Shown here piece by piece: positions 38,907 through 47,767 of a DNA stretch of 64,000 bases. The stretch spans positions 62,001 to 126,000 of the forward strand of contig NC_018479.1 in the NCBI RefSeq assembly GCF_000277815.2, in the 5' to 3' direction. A model generated the notes under the pieces. That model was not told where the DNA came from. It saw only the letters and a program-made list of their open reading frames with translations, and did no database searches. This DNA is from Encephalitozoon hellem ATCC 50504. Lineage: Eukaryota > Microsporidia > Unikaryonidae. Within the stretch, counting starts at the first letter, position 1; each line of letters opens with the position of its first letter. The translations under genes and the position numbers were made by a program.

Positions 38907-40541
38907 ATGACACGAAGGTTTACCATGACGCCGAACTCCAGGAACTCCATAAAGACGCCTATTTCTGGGATAAAGGCTGTGCCATTTCCAAGGCACTCGA
39001 TGGCAGCAGATGAGGTCAGAAGGCGAGACATGAGGATGGTCAGGGAAAAGGGATACAAGCAGCAGTGTGTCGATGGCATTTTTAAGTTTCTGGTGGAGAA
39101 CGGATACGATGGGCAGGTATCGCAGAAGATTTTGCACAATCCGTCTTCAAAGGATTTCCAGAGTATATTCAAGTTTCTGTATGGATTTATCGATGACTTT
39201 GTGTTTTCCTCAAGGTTTGAGGACGAGGTTGTGATGGTTATGAAGAACCTAAGGTATCCGTACTGTGGAGAGATTACAAAGAGCCAGCTGAGTGCGATAA
39301 CTCCACACACGTGGCCTGTGATTTTAAGCATGTGCAGCTGGCTTGTGGAGCTGATAAGCCACGGGGCCTCTCTCCTTGAGCAGGAGGAAGAAAGGAATGT
39401 CGAAAGCTGCTTCTTTGAGTATGTGTGTGATGGATATATGAGGTTTATGGAGGGAGACGAGGAGGACGGATGTCTTGAGGAGGAGTTTGAAAGGAAGGTT
39501 ACCGAAATATACACTGGGATGTTTAGGGAGATTGATCGGAAGAAGGACGAGCTTAGCAGAATTGAGGAGATGATAGGCGAGGCGAAGAAGGTTTCTGAAA
39601 GCAGAGGGGAGTTGGAAAGAAAGAAGAGAGAGCTGACCGATGATCTGAACATGTTGATAGCCTCTGAGAAGCAGCTTGAGGGGAAGAAGAGGAAGTATCT
39701 GGGGGCTATAAATAGGTTAACTGAGGACATTATAAAGATTGAGGAGGAGATTGAGGGCCTGAAGGTCCAAGAAGATGGGCTGAGGGCACAAATAACAAGG
39801 CAGAAAATCAATCCCGAGGATGTGAGGGAGATGAACGAGGAGAAGATGGAACTGTTCAAGGAGCTTGAAAGGATGAAGCCTGAGAAGGAGGGGCTTATGA
39901 AGGAGGTGGGGGAGCAGGAAAGAGAAGCGCAGGAAAGGGTTGAAGAGTTGGAGAAGCTTTTCTTTGATCTTAAAGGCCTTCGGGACGAGATTTCACTAAG
40001 GATTGTGAGGGATGTGAAGGGAGGAGCAAGGGTGATGAATGAGGTGAGCGGAGAGATGTTTGAAAGTGGGATATCTGATGTGGTTATGGGGCTTGAAGAG
40101 GAGCTGAATGGCAAAAACGATGTTCTTGTGGCGGCCGAGATGAATAAAAGCATGCTTGAGGAGGGAAGATCTGAGAGGGAGAGTGTATCGAATGATCTGA
40201 ACAGCAGGCTCAAGTACTGCAGTGACAAGCTTGTGATGGCTGGGAAGCTATATCTGGAGAAGAAGGAGATATCTGAGAGTGAGCAGAGGAAGAGCAAGAC
40301 TGAGATGGAGCAGCTTGAGAATGAGCTCTTGAAGCTTAACCTGGAGTCCAACACGTCTTTGCTGATGAGCGAGCAAAAGCTGCAGAAGGCTAAGATAGTT
40401 CTCGACAGAACGCTCAATTCGATAAACTATGAAAGAGAGGAGATCAATAAGATGATATTCAGCTTCTACAATGCCGTTGTTGATGTGCATGCATCGATCC
40501 AGTCACAGATAGGCGACCTTCGGGCGTTGCTTAATAGATGA
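38907..40541 (+). CDS. NDC80: Kinetochore protein Ndc80/Hec1
   Basis: 544 aa (yeast 691). Microtubule-binding subunit of the Ndc80 complex. A basic N-terminal tail of about 30 residues leads into a calponin-homology domain (about 45-150: [19 protein letters not shown] ... [14 protein letters not shown] ... THTWP-equivalent [19 protein letters not shown]). Then a long coiled coil runs from about 185 to the end, rich in Glu and Lys. The open frame extends to 38844 only from TTG; the ATG at 38907 follows ATCCCT. A 547-codon antisense frame over the same DNA is a composition artefact. The YPYCGEI and LP/TPHTWP signatures make the call firm. Confidence 0.92.
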   Translation: MTRRFTMTPNSRNSIKTPISGIKAVPFPRHSMAADEVRRRDMRMVREKGYKQQCVDGIFKFLVENGYDGQVSQKILHNPSSKDFQSIFKFLYGFIDDFVFSSRFEDEVVMVMKNLRYPYCGEITKSQLSAITPHTWPVILSMCSWLVELISHGASLLEQEEERNVESCFFEYVCDGYMRFMEGDEEDGCLEEEFERKVTEIYTGMFREIDRKKDELSRIEEMIGEAKKVSESRGELERKKRELTDDLNMLIASEKQLEGKKRKYLGAINRLTEDIIKIEEEIEGLKVQEDGLRAQITRQKINPEDVREMNEEKMELFKELERMKPEKEGLMKEVGEQEREAQERVEELEKLFFDLKGLRDEISLRIVRDVKGGARVMNEVSGEMFESGISDVVMGLEEELNGKNDVLVAAEMNKSMLEEGRSERESVSNDLNSRLKYCSDKLVMAGKLYLEKKEISESEQRKSKTEMEQLENELLKLNLESNTSLLMSEQKLQKAKIVLDRTLNSINYEREEINKMIFSFYNAVVDVHASIQSQIGDLRALLNR

Positions 40542-40630
40542 GGACTGCTGTTATCAATAAAGTAATGTTTCTTGGTGCAAGCATGGTAGCGGAGTTTTAT
40601 TCTGCAATTTTTTGCCCTTTGAAAGAAGGT

Positions 40631-41485
40631 ATGAAGAGGATTGATAAGAAGCCCAACAGAGGAAAGTTCCAGAAGGGAGGGAGGCCACCTAGGGGCGGTA
40701 AGAATGAGGGAAGAGGAAGGATGAATAATAAGAAGAAGGGAAGCGTGAAGGCTGGACTGGACAAGAAGATCCTGGTTGAGCCGCACAAGAGGTTTCCAGG
40801 GGTGTATGTTGGAAGGGGGAAGGAGGATCTGCTGCTTACAAAAAGTCTAGCGCCTGGAACCAGCGTGTATGGGGAGAGGAGGGTCAGTGTCGACGTTGAA
40901 GGGGAGAAAGTTGAGTACCGTGTTTGGAATGTCTACAGAAGCAAGCTTGCAGCCGGGATTGTGTGCGGTGTCGAGAACATCCACATAGGGCCTGGAAGTA
41001 AAGTGCTGTACCTAGGAGCCTCGTCTGGCACAACGGTTTCTCATGTGTCTGACATAGTTGGGAAGGACGGGATGGTATATGCGGTTGAGGTTAGCGAGAG
41101 GTCTGGAAGAGATCTGATCAACATGTCTATGAAGCGGCCGAACATTGTTCCCATAATAGAGGATGCTAGACATCCATCGAGATACAGAATGCTTGTACCC
41201 ATTGTCGACTGTATTTTTTCGGATGTTTCCCAACCAGACCAGACAAGGATTGTTGCGCTGAATGCTCAGTACTTTTTGAAGGAAGGAGGGGGAGTGGATG
41301 TCTCCATCAAGGCAAACTGTGTCAATTCATCTATTCCCGCCGAGACCGTCTTTGCAGACGAAGTGAACATCCTCAGAAAGAGCAATATCAAGCCAAGAGA
41401 GCAAGTAACTCTTGAGCCATTTGAAAAGGATCATGCTCTGATTGTTGGAAAGTTTGTATTAGCGAAGTCTGGAGAAAAGAAATAG
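40631..41485 (+). CDS. NOP1: Fibrillarin (rRNA 2'-O-methyltransferase)
   Basis: 284 aa from the ATG at 40631, which follows TGCCCTTTGAAAGAAGG; upstream frame to 40538 overlaps the NDC80 stop and lacks homology. Fibrillarin is the methyltransferase of box C/D snoRNPs. The N-terminal GAR region is very short and Lys-rich ([15 protein letters not shown]). The core shows [39 protein letters not shown]-binding [29 protein letters not shown] and [10 protein letters not shown]. Its presence implies box C/D guide RNAs in this genome, relevant to the candidate at 31029. Confidence 0.96.
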   Translation: MKRIDKKPNRGKFQKGGRPPRGGKNEGRGRMNNKKKGSVKAGLDKKILVEPHKRFPGVYVGRGKEDLLLTKSLAPGTSVYGERRVSVDVEGEKVEYRVWNVYRSKLAAGIVCGVENIHIGPGSKVLYLGASSGTTVSHVSDIVGKDGMVYAVEVSERSGRDLINMSMKRPNIVPIIEDARHPSRYRMLVPIVDCIFSDVSQPDQTRIVALNAQYFLKEGGGVDVSIKANCVNSSIPAETVFADEVNILRKSNIKPREQVTLEPFEKDHALIVGKFVLAKSGEKK

Positions 41486-41592
41486 CCTCTCCGATGAAAG
41501 GCTCAAGAGAGAAGTATGGTGAAGATGGAATTAAGTCTTCATATCAAGATCTTTATTTTCGACTAAATAAACGGTTTAAAGGACACCACATC

Positions 41593-42297
41593 TTACCATT
41601 TCATTGTAGCCTTCTTCTTTGTCTTCTTCTTAATGTCTTGGTGCTCGGTGTCAGTTTCAAACATCGCGTCGCTTTCTTCAAGGTCTGCAACATATCTTTT
41701 CTTTCTACTCTGCTTCCTTTCTCTTTCTAATGCCTCCTTGTTGGCCAAATAGAACCTGTCTCTAAGCTCTGTTCCGTAGATTCCGCTTTCAAGCCTTAGC
41801 ATTAGCTCGTCCCCAATGTTCTTCTCAAAGTTGATCTTGTTCAGAGTCTTGAGTGCTCTAAGCTTTTCCCTTCTGTTCATTCTCTTCTTCCTCACCATAT
41901 ATTCTGTCCTTCCGTGCTCTTTGAAATACTCTAGTCTTCTGAGATACTGTGTGAGCTTCGAAAGTTTCTGCTTACATTTGTGAATAATCTTTTCGTCCCA
42001 GAACTCAAGGTTTTCTTCTATCTGCTTAAGAGCTTCTTCGTAGTTCGAAGACAGCTTTATTTCCTCATAGACATCTCGAGGAACATGAACACGCTCAGGC
42101 TCCTTCACAAACAAAAAAAGCTCCTCTCCCACTGCACGGACCGTTGCATACTTCGAATTGGCCAGCGGGCACGAAAACCGGTTGCATATCCCAGTCACAT
42201 TGTTTTGGTTCCTGCATAATGTATCCTCCTCGGTCTTCATCTTAAACGAGCAATATCCATCTCCACCAATATTCCTCCATATGCTTTCGTCAGACAT
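41593..42297 (-). CDS. MAK16: 60S biogenesis protein Mak16
   Basis: 234 aa. Nucleolar factor of early 60S pre-ribosomes. The N-terminal zinc-binding block is complete (DTLCRNQNNVTGICNRFSC then PLANSKYATV), followed by the RNA-binding region with IKLSSNYEEALKQIEENLEFW and IHKCKQKLSKLTQYLRR. The C-terminus is acidic then lysine-rich (KKKTKKKA). The ATG has ACCCACGATAG upstream. It converges with fibrillarin and lies 93 bp downstream of LUC7 on the same strand. Confidence 0.93.
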   Translation of the reverse strand: MSDESIWRNIGGDGYCSFKMKTEEDTLCRNQNNVTGICNRFSCPLANSKYATVRAVGEELFLFVKEPERVHVPRDVYEEIKLSSNYEEALKQIEENLEFWDEKIIHKCKQKLSKLTQYLRRLEYFKEHGRTEYMVRKKRMNRREKLRALKTLNKINFEKNIGDELMLRLESGIYGTELRDRFYLANKEALERERKQSRKKRYVADLEESDAMFETDTEHQDIKKKTKKKATMKW

Positions 42298-42354
42298 CTA
42301 TCGTGGGTACTTACCAGTGCAAATATTAACCGAATATAGACTTAAATCTGACCT

Positions 42355-42372
42355 CCTTAGTCGGCACTAAGG
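42355..42372. repeat. Perfect stem-loop behind LUC7
   Basis: CCTTAGT and ACTAAGG form a 7-bp stem around CGGC. On the minus strand it begins 18 nt after the LUC7 stop and ends about 57 nt before the MAK16 start. It may mark the 3' end of the LUC7 transcript or a regulatory hairpin; nothing else in the spacer explains it. Confidence 0.5.
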
Positions 42373-42390
42373 GGACAGCCATTGCAAGGG

Positions 42391-43104
42391 CTACCTTCTC
42401 AAATACTTGAACGAAAAGCCCTCTGGAAATATCTCTGCCACGCTGGAGATCCCGAACTTCTCCAAAAGCTCCCCTAGCTTACTCCTAACCTGAAGGTATC
42501 CTCTATGAAGCTTTCCCCCCAGATGCCTGTTAATTTTCACATTTGTGTCGCTTAGAATTAGGTTGACCCCGCATATGCTACACTTCCCCATCCCTGCACC
42601 ACTATTCTTCACATAGTATGCCTCCTTCATCTTCTCCAGCTCCTCCTTTGCCTTTTCACACTCATTGAAGATGTGCCATGCCTCTTCCACATTTCCTTCC
42701 ATCCCAAGCCTCTCTATGCTCTGGTACATCCTATTGAATGCTTCTTCTTTCTCCTTGATTTTTCCAAGCAAGGAAATGTCTGCCACCTCCTCTGCACCGC
42801 ATTCTCGGATCTCATCCTGGACACGTAAAACAATCTCGACAAGCAACCGGAGAAACTCCCACTCGTATTCTTCATGTCTCTCTCTTCCGCTTCTATTGTA
42901 CTCGGCCTTGTAGTATTCCTCGTGGTTGCTGTATTTACACCTTCCAATACTCCTTCTGGTATTTCTGAACAGCTCAAATGGACAGAACGAGACAAGCATG
43001 TATGTGCACACATTCGTCCTCGCTGAAGACGTCCTGCTGGGATCGTAAACATCTCTGTCCGGCCCAAGAAGCATGTCGAGAACCTCCCTCGCCCTATCCG
43101 TCAT
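42391..43104 (-). CDS. LUC7: U1 snRNP-associated protein Luc7
   Basis: 237 aa (yeast 261). Luc7 stabilises U1 snRNA-5' splice-site pairing. The N-terminus carries helix 1 (REVLDMLLGP) and a CCCH-type finger (CTYMLVSFCPFELFRNTRRS ... GRCKYSNHEEY). A coiled coil spans about 75-165, and the C2H2-type second finger is CSICGVNLILSDTNVKINRH with GKLHRGY. The frame extends to 43128 only from TTG; the ATG at 43104 follows CTGTCCCTTATTTCA. It fits a genome with few but strong GTAAGT donors. Confidence 0.9.
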   Translation of the reverse strand: MTDRAREVLDMLLGPDRDVYDPSRTSSARTNVCTYMLVSFCPFELFRNTRRSIGRCKYSNHEEYYKAEYNRSGRERHEEYEWEFLRLLVEIVLRVQDEIRECGAEEVADISLLGKIKEKEEAFNRMYQSIERLGMEGNVEEAWHIFNECEKAKEELEKMKEAYYVKNSGAGMGKCSICGVNLILSDTNVKINRHLGGKLHRGYLQVRSKLGELLEKFGISSVAEIFPEGFSFKYLRR

Positions 43105-43264
43105 TGAAATAAGGGACAGGATACTCAAAATGTAAGTAGCTTAGTTTGCAGGCACAATACTATGAGTGTAAGTAGGGCTTCCATAGCTTTATTCACCATC
43201 TTCAGGATACCGACACTCTTACCAGGAAGCAACTGCAAGAGGCTCCAAGATTACCAATAATTAG

Positions 43265-44359
43265 CTATCTACCGAGCGTACCGGAGGTGGGATTGTCAAT
43301 CGTAATTAGCTCCCCACTCTTTAGTCTTACAGAGCACGAGCATAAGGTCTTTTCCAGAAAAGAGATGTAGTCGTGAGGAAGCATTGATGAAGTGAGGTCT
43401 AGATGCCTCAGCATCCTCTTGAAGTGCATGATGATCTCGTAGAAAGAAGTTCCGCTAAAGATGCATTCGGAAAACCCAAGTCTAATCAGATTTGGATATC
43501 TAAGATATATTGCCTTGAATGCCTTGCTATCTATCTCTGCCTGGGTCACATGGAGTGCTTTCAGATTGGGAAGGGTCTCTCTCATATACTTCAAGTCACT
43601 TCCTCCAACATGTATCGCTTCCACCATCTCCAGATCAAGCTTTGAAAGGCACCTCAGGATACCCACACATCGAACGACGCTTGAAAAGGAGCACAGCCTT
43701 ACATCTAGACACATGCCTTCTTCGGCAATTCTGAACCATCCCAGGCCCCTTTCAATGCATAAGTCAGCAAACCGCTGAACACTAACACCCATGCTGGCCA
43801 ACACTATCTTTTTTAGGCCTGGCATCTCTCTAAGCCTCTCTAGAAGCCTTTCCTGCCAATCATTGCATCCTAAGATGTCGACGTTCGTCAGCGACACACT
43901 TACTAGTGACTCTATCCCAAGAATGTTTGCCATGTCTTCATATGGTATTCTAACGTCCTTTAGGGCTATTTCCTGGAGCACGGTATTCACAGGGCCTTTC
44001 ATTCTCACGCTAGAGACTTTAAGAAGCTTTAGTTTCTTGACACAGGTATTGCTAATGGAAGACATATCAAAGGCAGACGAGTCAATGACCTTTAAGACCC
44101 TAAGGTTGATAAAGGGATGGAGGTCGATGTCGAAGGAGGCCCTGGACTCGTAGTATCCCCTTCTCTCATATGGTTTCCTCCAGGGAGCAAGAACAGATAT
44201 CTCCCTTGGAGACGTGCATTTACAGAAAACCCTTAGACGCCTGTCATATCTTGCCATCCAATACACTAAATCCCAGGCAATACGAAGCACGGGGCCGGAG
44301 ATAGTCCTTTGTGCCAGGAATTTCTTGCTTCTAACCTTGAGGTCGGCTATTCTTCTCAT
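43265..44359 (-). CDS. Leucine-rich-repeat-like protein
   Basis: 364 aa. From about residue 85 onward there are roughly ten irregular units of the LRR type with Leu/Ile at fixed spacing (LRVLKVIDSSAF, LKLLKVSSVRM, LVSVSLTNVDI, LKKIVLASMGV, LSKLDLEMVEAI, LKALHVTQAEI, LIRLGFSECIF, LRHLDLTSSML). The basic N-terminus (MRRIADLKVRSKKFL) is not an obvious F-box. No signal peptide or membrane segment. The ATG has ATCCCTTGGAGC upstream. LRR proteins of this shape are often adaptor subunits, but no partner can be named. Confidence 0.7.
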   Translation of the reverse strand: MRRIADLKVRSKKFLAQRTISGPVLRIAWDLVYWMARYDRRLRVFCKCTSPREISVLAPWRKPYERRGYYESRASFDIDLHPFINLRVLKVIDSSAFDMSSISNTCVKKLKLLKVSSVRMKGPVNTVLQEIALKDVRIPYEDMANILGIESLVSVSLTNVDILGCNDWQERLLERLREMPGLKKIVLASMGVSVQRFADLCIERGLGWFRIAEEGMCLDVRLCSFSSVVRCVGILRCLSKLDLEMVEAIHVGGSDLKYMRETLPNLKALHVTQAEIDSKAFKAIYLRYPNLIRLGFSECIFSGTSFYEIIMHFKRMLRHLDLTSSMLPHDYISFLEKTLCSCSVRLKSGELITIDNPTSGTLGR

Positions 44360-44418
44360 GCTCCAAGGGATCTCCTCACCAGCATATTTCAGTATTCTTC
44401 TCTCTCCCCTGAGGAAGA

Positions 44419-44769
44419 ATGAATCTAAAAGAATCCAGCGTGGTGGTCATGTCGATAGGCATGTTTGTTTTTCTTGCAGGTGCCGTCCTTCTGATGGACA
44501 GAGCACTGATGATATCTGGTAATCTCCTGATAATCATAGGCATTTCTCTTCTGGCAAGGTCCAGGATGCTTACCTTGCTACGCCCCGAGAAAATACAAGG
44601 CATGGCGATCTTTACAATGGGCATACTGTTTCTGGTTTACAGGTTTTTGGCATTTGGCTTTCTTTTGGAGATTCTGGGCCTGTTCTTGCTTTTAAGAGAT
44701 AGCATTCCTACGTTTAGAAGCGTTCTGAGAAGCTTGGTGTTTGGAAAGTTAGAAAGACTTATGAGATAG
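44419..44769 (+). CDS. GOT1: Golgi transport protein Got1
   Basis: 116 aa (yeast 138), with four hydrophobic spans. Got1 is an evolutionarily conserved small membrane protein in ER-Golgi vesicle traffic. The signature ALMISGNLLIIIGISLL is nearly canonical, followed by PEKIQGMAIFTMGILFL and a C-terminal LEILGLFLLLRDSIP. The ATG follows CCCCTGAGGAAGA. It diverges from the LRR gene across 59 bp and converges with the glycerol-3-phosphate dehydrogenase gene across 27 bp. Confidence 0.9.
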   Translation: MNLKESSVVVMSIGMFVFLAGAVLLMDRALMISGNLLIIIGISLLARSRMLTLLRPEKIQGMAIFTMGILFLVYRFLAFGFLLEILGLFLLLRDSIPTFRSVLRSLVFGKLERLMR

Positions 44770-44796
44770 ATCTGCGCTGAATTAAAATCGATGAAT

Positions 44797-46638
44797 TTAT
44801 TTTGTGATCAAAGATTTGTTCCCACTCCTATGCTCCTCCTCTCCAGGGCATCCAGCCTCCAGGGAAGACTCGTCCTGAATATCTTCTCTCAAGATCTTTA
44901 GTCCATATGTATTGAGCATCCTTATCGCATTTATCTCTTCGTCGTTGCATCTGTCTGCATCCCATCGATGCTTTCTCTTGAAAATCTCAAGAACTTTCCT
45001 AATGCATCCATAGGCCTCCTTCACGTCCACCAGCCCAATCATCAGCCTGTTGCAGAGCACATCGCATATCCTGACAGCCATTTCATTGTCTATGCAGTAC
45101 TCCACCTCCTCACAGAAGTAGGAATACTTCTCCGACAGAAGGCTCTTCTTGCCTTTTTTAATGTAGTTCGCAAGCCTTAAGGCACCAGTTCCATAGAATC
45201 TTACAAGCCTTTTTGCAACATCCTTTGTCACATTCAACTTCTTTTGCACACAGATCCAAGTGTCTTCGCTGTACTCATCAGCCCCGAGTATCTGCACATA
45301 CTTCGTCACGCATGGCCCCTTCGGCTTCAAGTAAAACGCACTGACAGCCAAATCTATGGCATCCTCCGCTATCTTTCTGTATATCGTCCACTTGCCTCCA
45401 GTGACTGTCAGGAGTCCATTCTTCTCAACCTGCACAAAATGCTTTCTGACAATCGAGCTTGTTTCGGAAACCTCGATGTCCTTGACAAGAGGCCTTATTC
45501 CAGTCCATATTGCCGAGACTTCGTCTTTCGTTAGCTTTGGATTCTGAGACGTGTAGGCCCTGACCTCGTGAATCAGGAACTCCAGATCCTCCTTCGTTGG
45601 AGAGGGAGACGCCTCGTTCTTTGCCTTGATGTCGGTAGACCCTACAAGTGTCTTTCCCATCCATGGCATGAAGAAAGCTATTCTGTTATCGCCCGTAAGA
45701 GGATCCAGAAACCCCATCTCCTTAGGAGCATACTCCTTTGGGATGACAATGTGTGTTCCAGAGCTTTGGACCATGATCTCCCTTGCATCTCCATCGTTCA
45801 TTCTCCTCAGGTCGTCTGCAAAGTTTCCTGTGCTGTTTATGACACCCGCACTCCTGATCTCAACTTCGGACCCCGAAATCAAGTCTTTGCATCGGACCCC
45901 GGCAATCTTCCCCTCTTTCATCACTAAAGACTTTGCAGATAGGTAATTCACAGCTACAGCCCCATGGTAGACAGCAGTCATCACCAGCATCACATTGTTT
46001 CGGACATCGTCTTGCTGCCCATCAAAATAAACCATCGCCCCGCAAAGGTTTTTCTTGTTGACATGAGGGAATGCATCTATAGCCTCCTTTCTACTAATGA
46101 AATAGCTTTTCCCTAATGACTTCAGTCCAGAAATCCAATCATAAAGCTTCAGTCCAAGGTAGAAGTAGGGAACGAGAATCTTGCTGTATATGGGAACCAG
46201 TATCTTAATGCTGTTTGTAAGGTACGGAGATATCTTGAACATCGTACTTCTCTCATCCAGTGCTTGCCATACCAGCCTGTATTGTGACAAGTCCAGGTTG
46301 CTAACAGCACTTGCAAGGTACCTTACCCCGCCGTGCACAAGCTTGGTTGATTTTGAGCTGGTTCCTGACCCAAAGTCAAGGGCCTCCACCAATGCTACAT
46401 TCAGTCCCCTTGTTGCAGCATCGAGCGCACACCCCGCGCCCGTGCTTCCCCCACCAACTATCACCAAGTCGAACACTTCGGATTCAAGCCTCTCCATCAT
46501 AGCCTTCCTAGAAGGTGCCTCCCAATCCTCAGAGGGCTTCTTGATGTGCTTGAGCCTTCCCATCACGAATATCTTTTTGTAGAGATACCGGGAAGCCATA
46601 ACTACAGAAAGGAACAAAAACACCAGTGCAACCAGCAT
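44797..46638 (-). CDS. GUT2: FAD-dependent glycerol-3-phosphate dehydrogenase
   Basis: 613 aa. Oxidises glycerol-3-phosphate to dihydroxyacetone phosphate; in microsporidia the protein has been placed in the mitosome, where it would work with an alternative electron acceptor in genera that keep one. The N-terminus is a hydrophobic span (VALVFLFLSVVMAS) then basic residues. The Rossmann FAD loop is VIVGGGSTGAGCALDAATRG (residues 58-77), with GSGTSSKSTKLVHGGVRYL downstream and a C-terminal helical domain. EF-hands of animal mGPDH are absent. A GGG run precedes the ATG. How the N-terminal span targets the protein is open. Confidence 0.93.
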   Translation of the reverse strand: MLVALVFLFLSVVMASRYLYKKIFVMGRLKHIKKPSEDWEAPSRKAMMERLESEVFDLVIVGGGSTGAGCALDAATRGLNVALVEALDFGSGTSSKSTKLVHGGVRYLASAVSNLDLSQYRLVWQALDERSTMFKISPYLTNSIKILVPIYSKILVPYFYLGLKLYDWISGLKSLGKSYFISRKEAIDAFPHVNKKNLCGAMVYFDGQQDDVRNNVMLVMTAVYHGAVAVNYLSAKSLVMKEGKIAGVRCKDLISGSEVEIRSAGVINSTGNFADDLRRMNDGDAREIMVQSSGTHIVIPKEYAPKEMGFLDPLTGDNRIAFFMPWMGKTLVGSTDIKAKNEASPSPTKEDLEFLIHEVRAYTSQNPKLTKDEVSAIWTGIRPLVKDIEVSETSSIVRKHFVQVEKNGLLTVTGGKWTIYRKIAEDAIDLAVSAFYLKPKGPCVTKYVQILGADEYSEDTWICVQKKLNVTKDVAKRLVRFYGTGALRLANYIKKGKKSLLSEKYSYFCEEVEYCIDNEMAVRICDVLCNRLMIGLVDVKEAYGCIRKVLEIFKRKHRWDADRCNDEEINAIRMLNTYGLKILREDIQDESSLEAGCPGEEEHRSGNKSLITK

Positions 46639-46806
46639 GGCAATGTTTTCCCTCCATACTTCTTATACTTGCTATGTCCAATTGCTAGTTGACAGCCAGC
46701 AGACAAATAGACCGAATAGGGATTCTGTAATTTAGTTGATAGCTGCACATCCTATTGGTCTCGAACCCTTTTACTGCAAATAAAAAAATTCCTGAGGCCT
46801 TTACAG

Positions 46807-47712
46807 ATGGAGGGAGCTGGGTTTGCTGACATACTGCAGTCGTTCGAGAAGAAAGCAGAGGGAGAGGAGTACGTGAGTGTGGAGAGAGACTACAACGAGA
46901 GGAGAGTGATAGAAAACGATGTGAGACGCACTGAGCTGCTGGGCATGGACAAGAAGAATCACAAGGCGGCCAAGTTTCTGAAGAAGTTGCTTTTTGTGGA
47001 GCTTGATAAGATCCCAATCAGATACACACAGGGCATGAGTGAGGTTGCATCTGTGTTTGTTCTCTACTATCTGCAGGAGATTGTTGAGGAGGAAATAGCC
47101 AAGGAGATTATTGGAGGAGAATCTTTAGAGTCTTCGGAAGAAGATGCCTCTGAGAATTTTATTGAGGTATCTGAGGAAGAAAATGCAGAGCTTAAGAGAT
47201 TTGTTTCGAGGCACAAGGACGTGATAGCCAAGGTTGGTGTTGTGCTCACAAACGTGTTTAGGAAGAAGCTGGAGCCGCTTGTTGCCGACGATTTCAAGAT
47301 GTATAAGGAGAACATGGGGATATTTGTGGAGATAATGAAGAAGAGAGGAATAAAGATTCCCGAGCTAGAAAGCTATAAGTTCATGGGGTCGATCCTGACG
47401 TTCTTCCTGAGGAACCTTTCAAAAACAGAGGATGTTCACAGGGTGTTTGGAATAATTCTTTCGTGTCCTAATACTTGCCCATTTATCCTCTTGGTATTGT
47501 TCTATGGTAAGATTGCCAACAATAAGCTTGTAGAGAATATTGACGATGACTTATTCACAAAAGTGGTAAAGCTTGAAGAGGAGTTTGTTGAGGCGAAGAA
47601 GAGAATTGGAAGAAAAGGGCCTGGGTTTTCGAAAAGGAAGATTGTGGCGATAGGGAGTGTGATTAGCATAGTCACTGCGATTGTTGTGTATAAAATAACA
47701 AGGAGAGAATAA
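46807..47712 (+). CDS. TBC-type Rab-GAP-like protein, tail-anchored
   Basis: 301 aa. TBC motifs B and C are visible: VIENDVRRTEL (I-x-x-D-x-x-R, the arginine finger) near 35-45 and RYTQGMSEV (Y-x-Q-G, the glutamine finger) near 76-84. The block before motif B, which usually has R-x-x-x-W, is missing, so the domain starts late. The middle has an acidic insertion (EESSEEDASENF-like, about 100-125). The C-terminus has a membrane span (IVAIGSVISIVTAIVVY) and a short basic tail (KITRRE), a tail-anchor layout. Both catalytic fingers remain, so GAP activity is possible. Confidence 0.75.
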   Translation: MEGAGFADILQSFEKKAEGEEYVSVERDYNERRVIENDVRRTELLGMDKKNHKAAKFLKKLLFVELDKIPIRYTQGMSEVASVFVLYYLQEIVEEEIAKEIIGGESLESSEEDASENFIEVSEEENAELKRFVSRHKDVIAKVGVVLTNVFRKKLEPLVADDFKMYKENMGIFVEIMKKRGIKIPELESYKFMGSILTFFLRNLSKTEDVHRVFGIILSCPNTCPFILLVLFYGKIANNKLVENIDDDLFTKVVKLEEEFVEAKKRIGRKGPGFSKRKIVAIGSVISIVTAIVVYKITRRE

Positions 47713-47767
47713 AGTCTTTTTTCTAGCACTTGCCTGATTTTTATTAATGAAGAAAACGAGTTTACGG

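Noticed and set aside
38774..40417. 547-codon antisense frame over NDC80
   Set aside because: It mirrors the coiled-coil codons of NDC80, is Ser/Phe-rich and has no domain. The sense frame has clear Ndc80 homology.
42298..42320. GTAAGT upstream of MAK16, possible 5' exon and intron
   Set aside because: No acceptor motif of the AATTTAAG type before the MAK16 ATG and that ATG already matches the family start with a CCC signal.
43125..43190. ATGTAAGT and GTGTAAGT on the plus strand between LUC7 and the LRR gene
   Set aside because: No branch/acceptor motif follows and no plus-strand coding sequence lies next to them.
46745..46775. TCTCGAACCC resembling a tRNA T-arm
   Set aside because: The stem does not pair and no acceptor or anticodon arms can be drawn.
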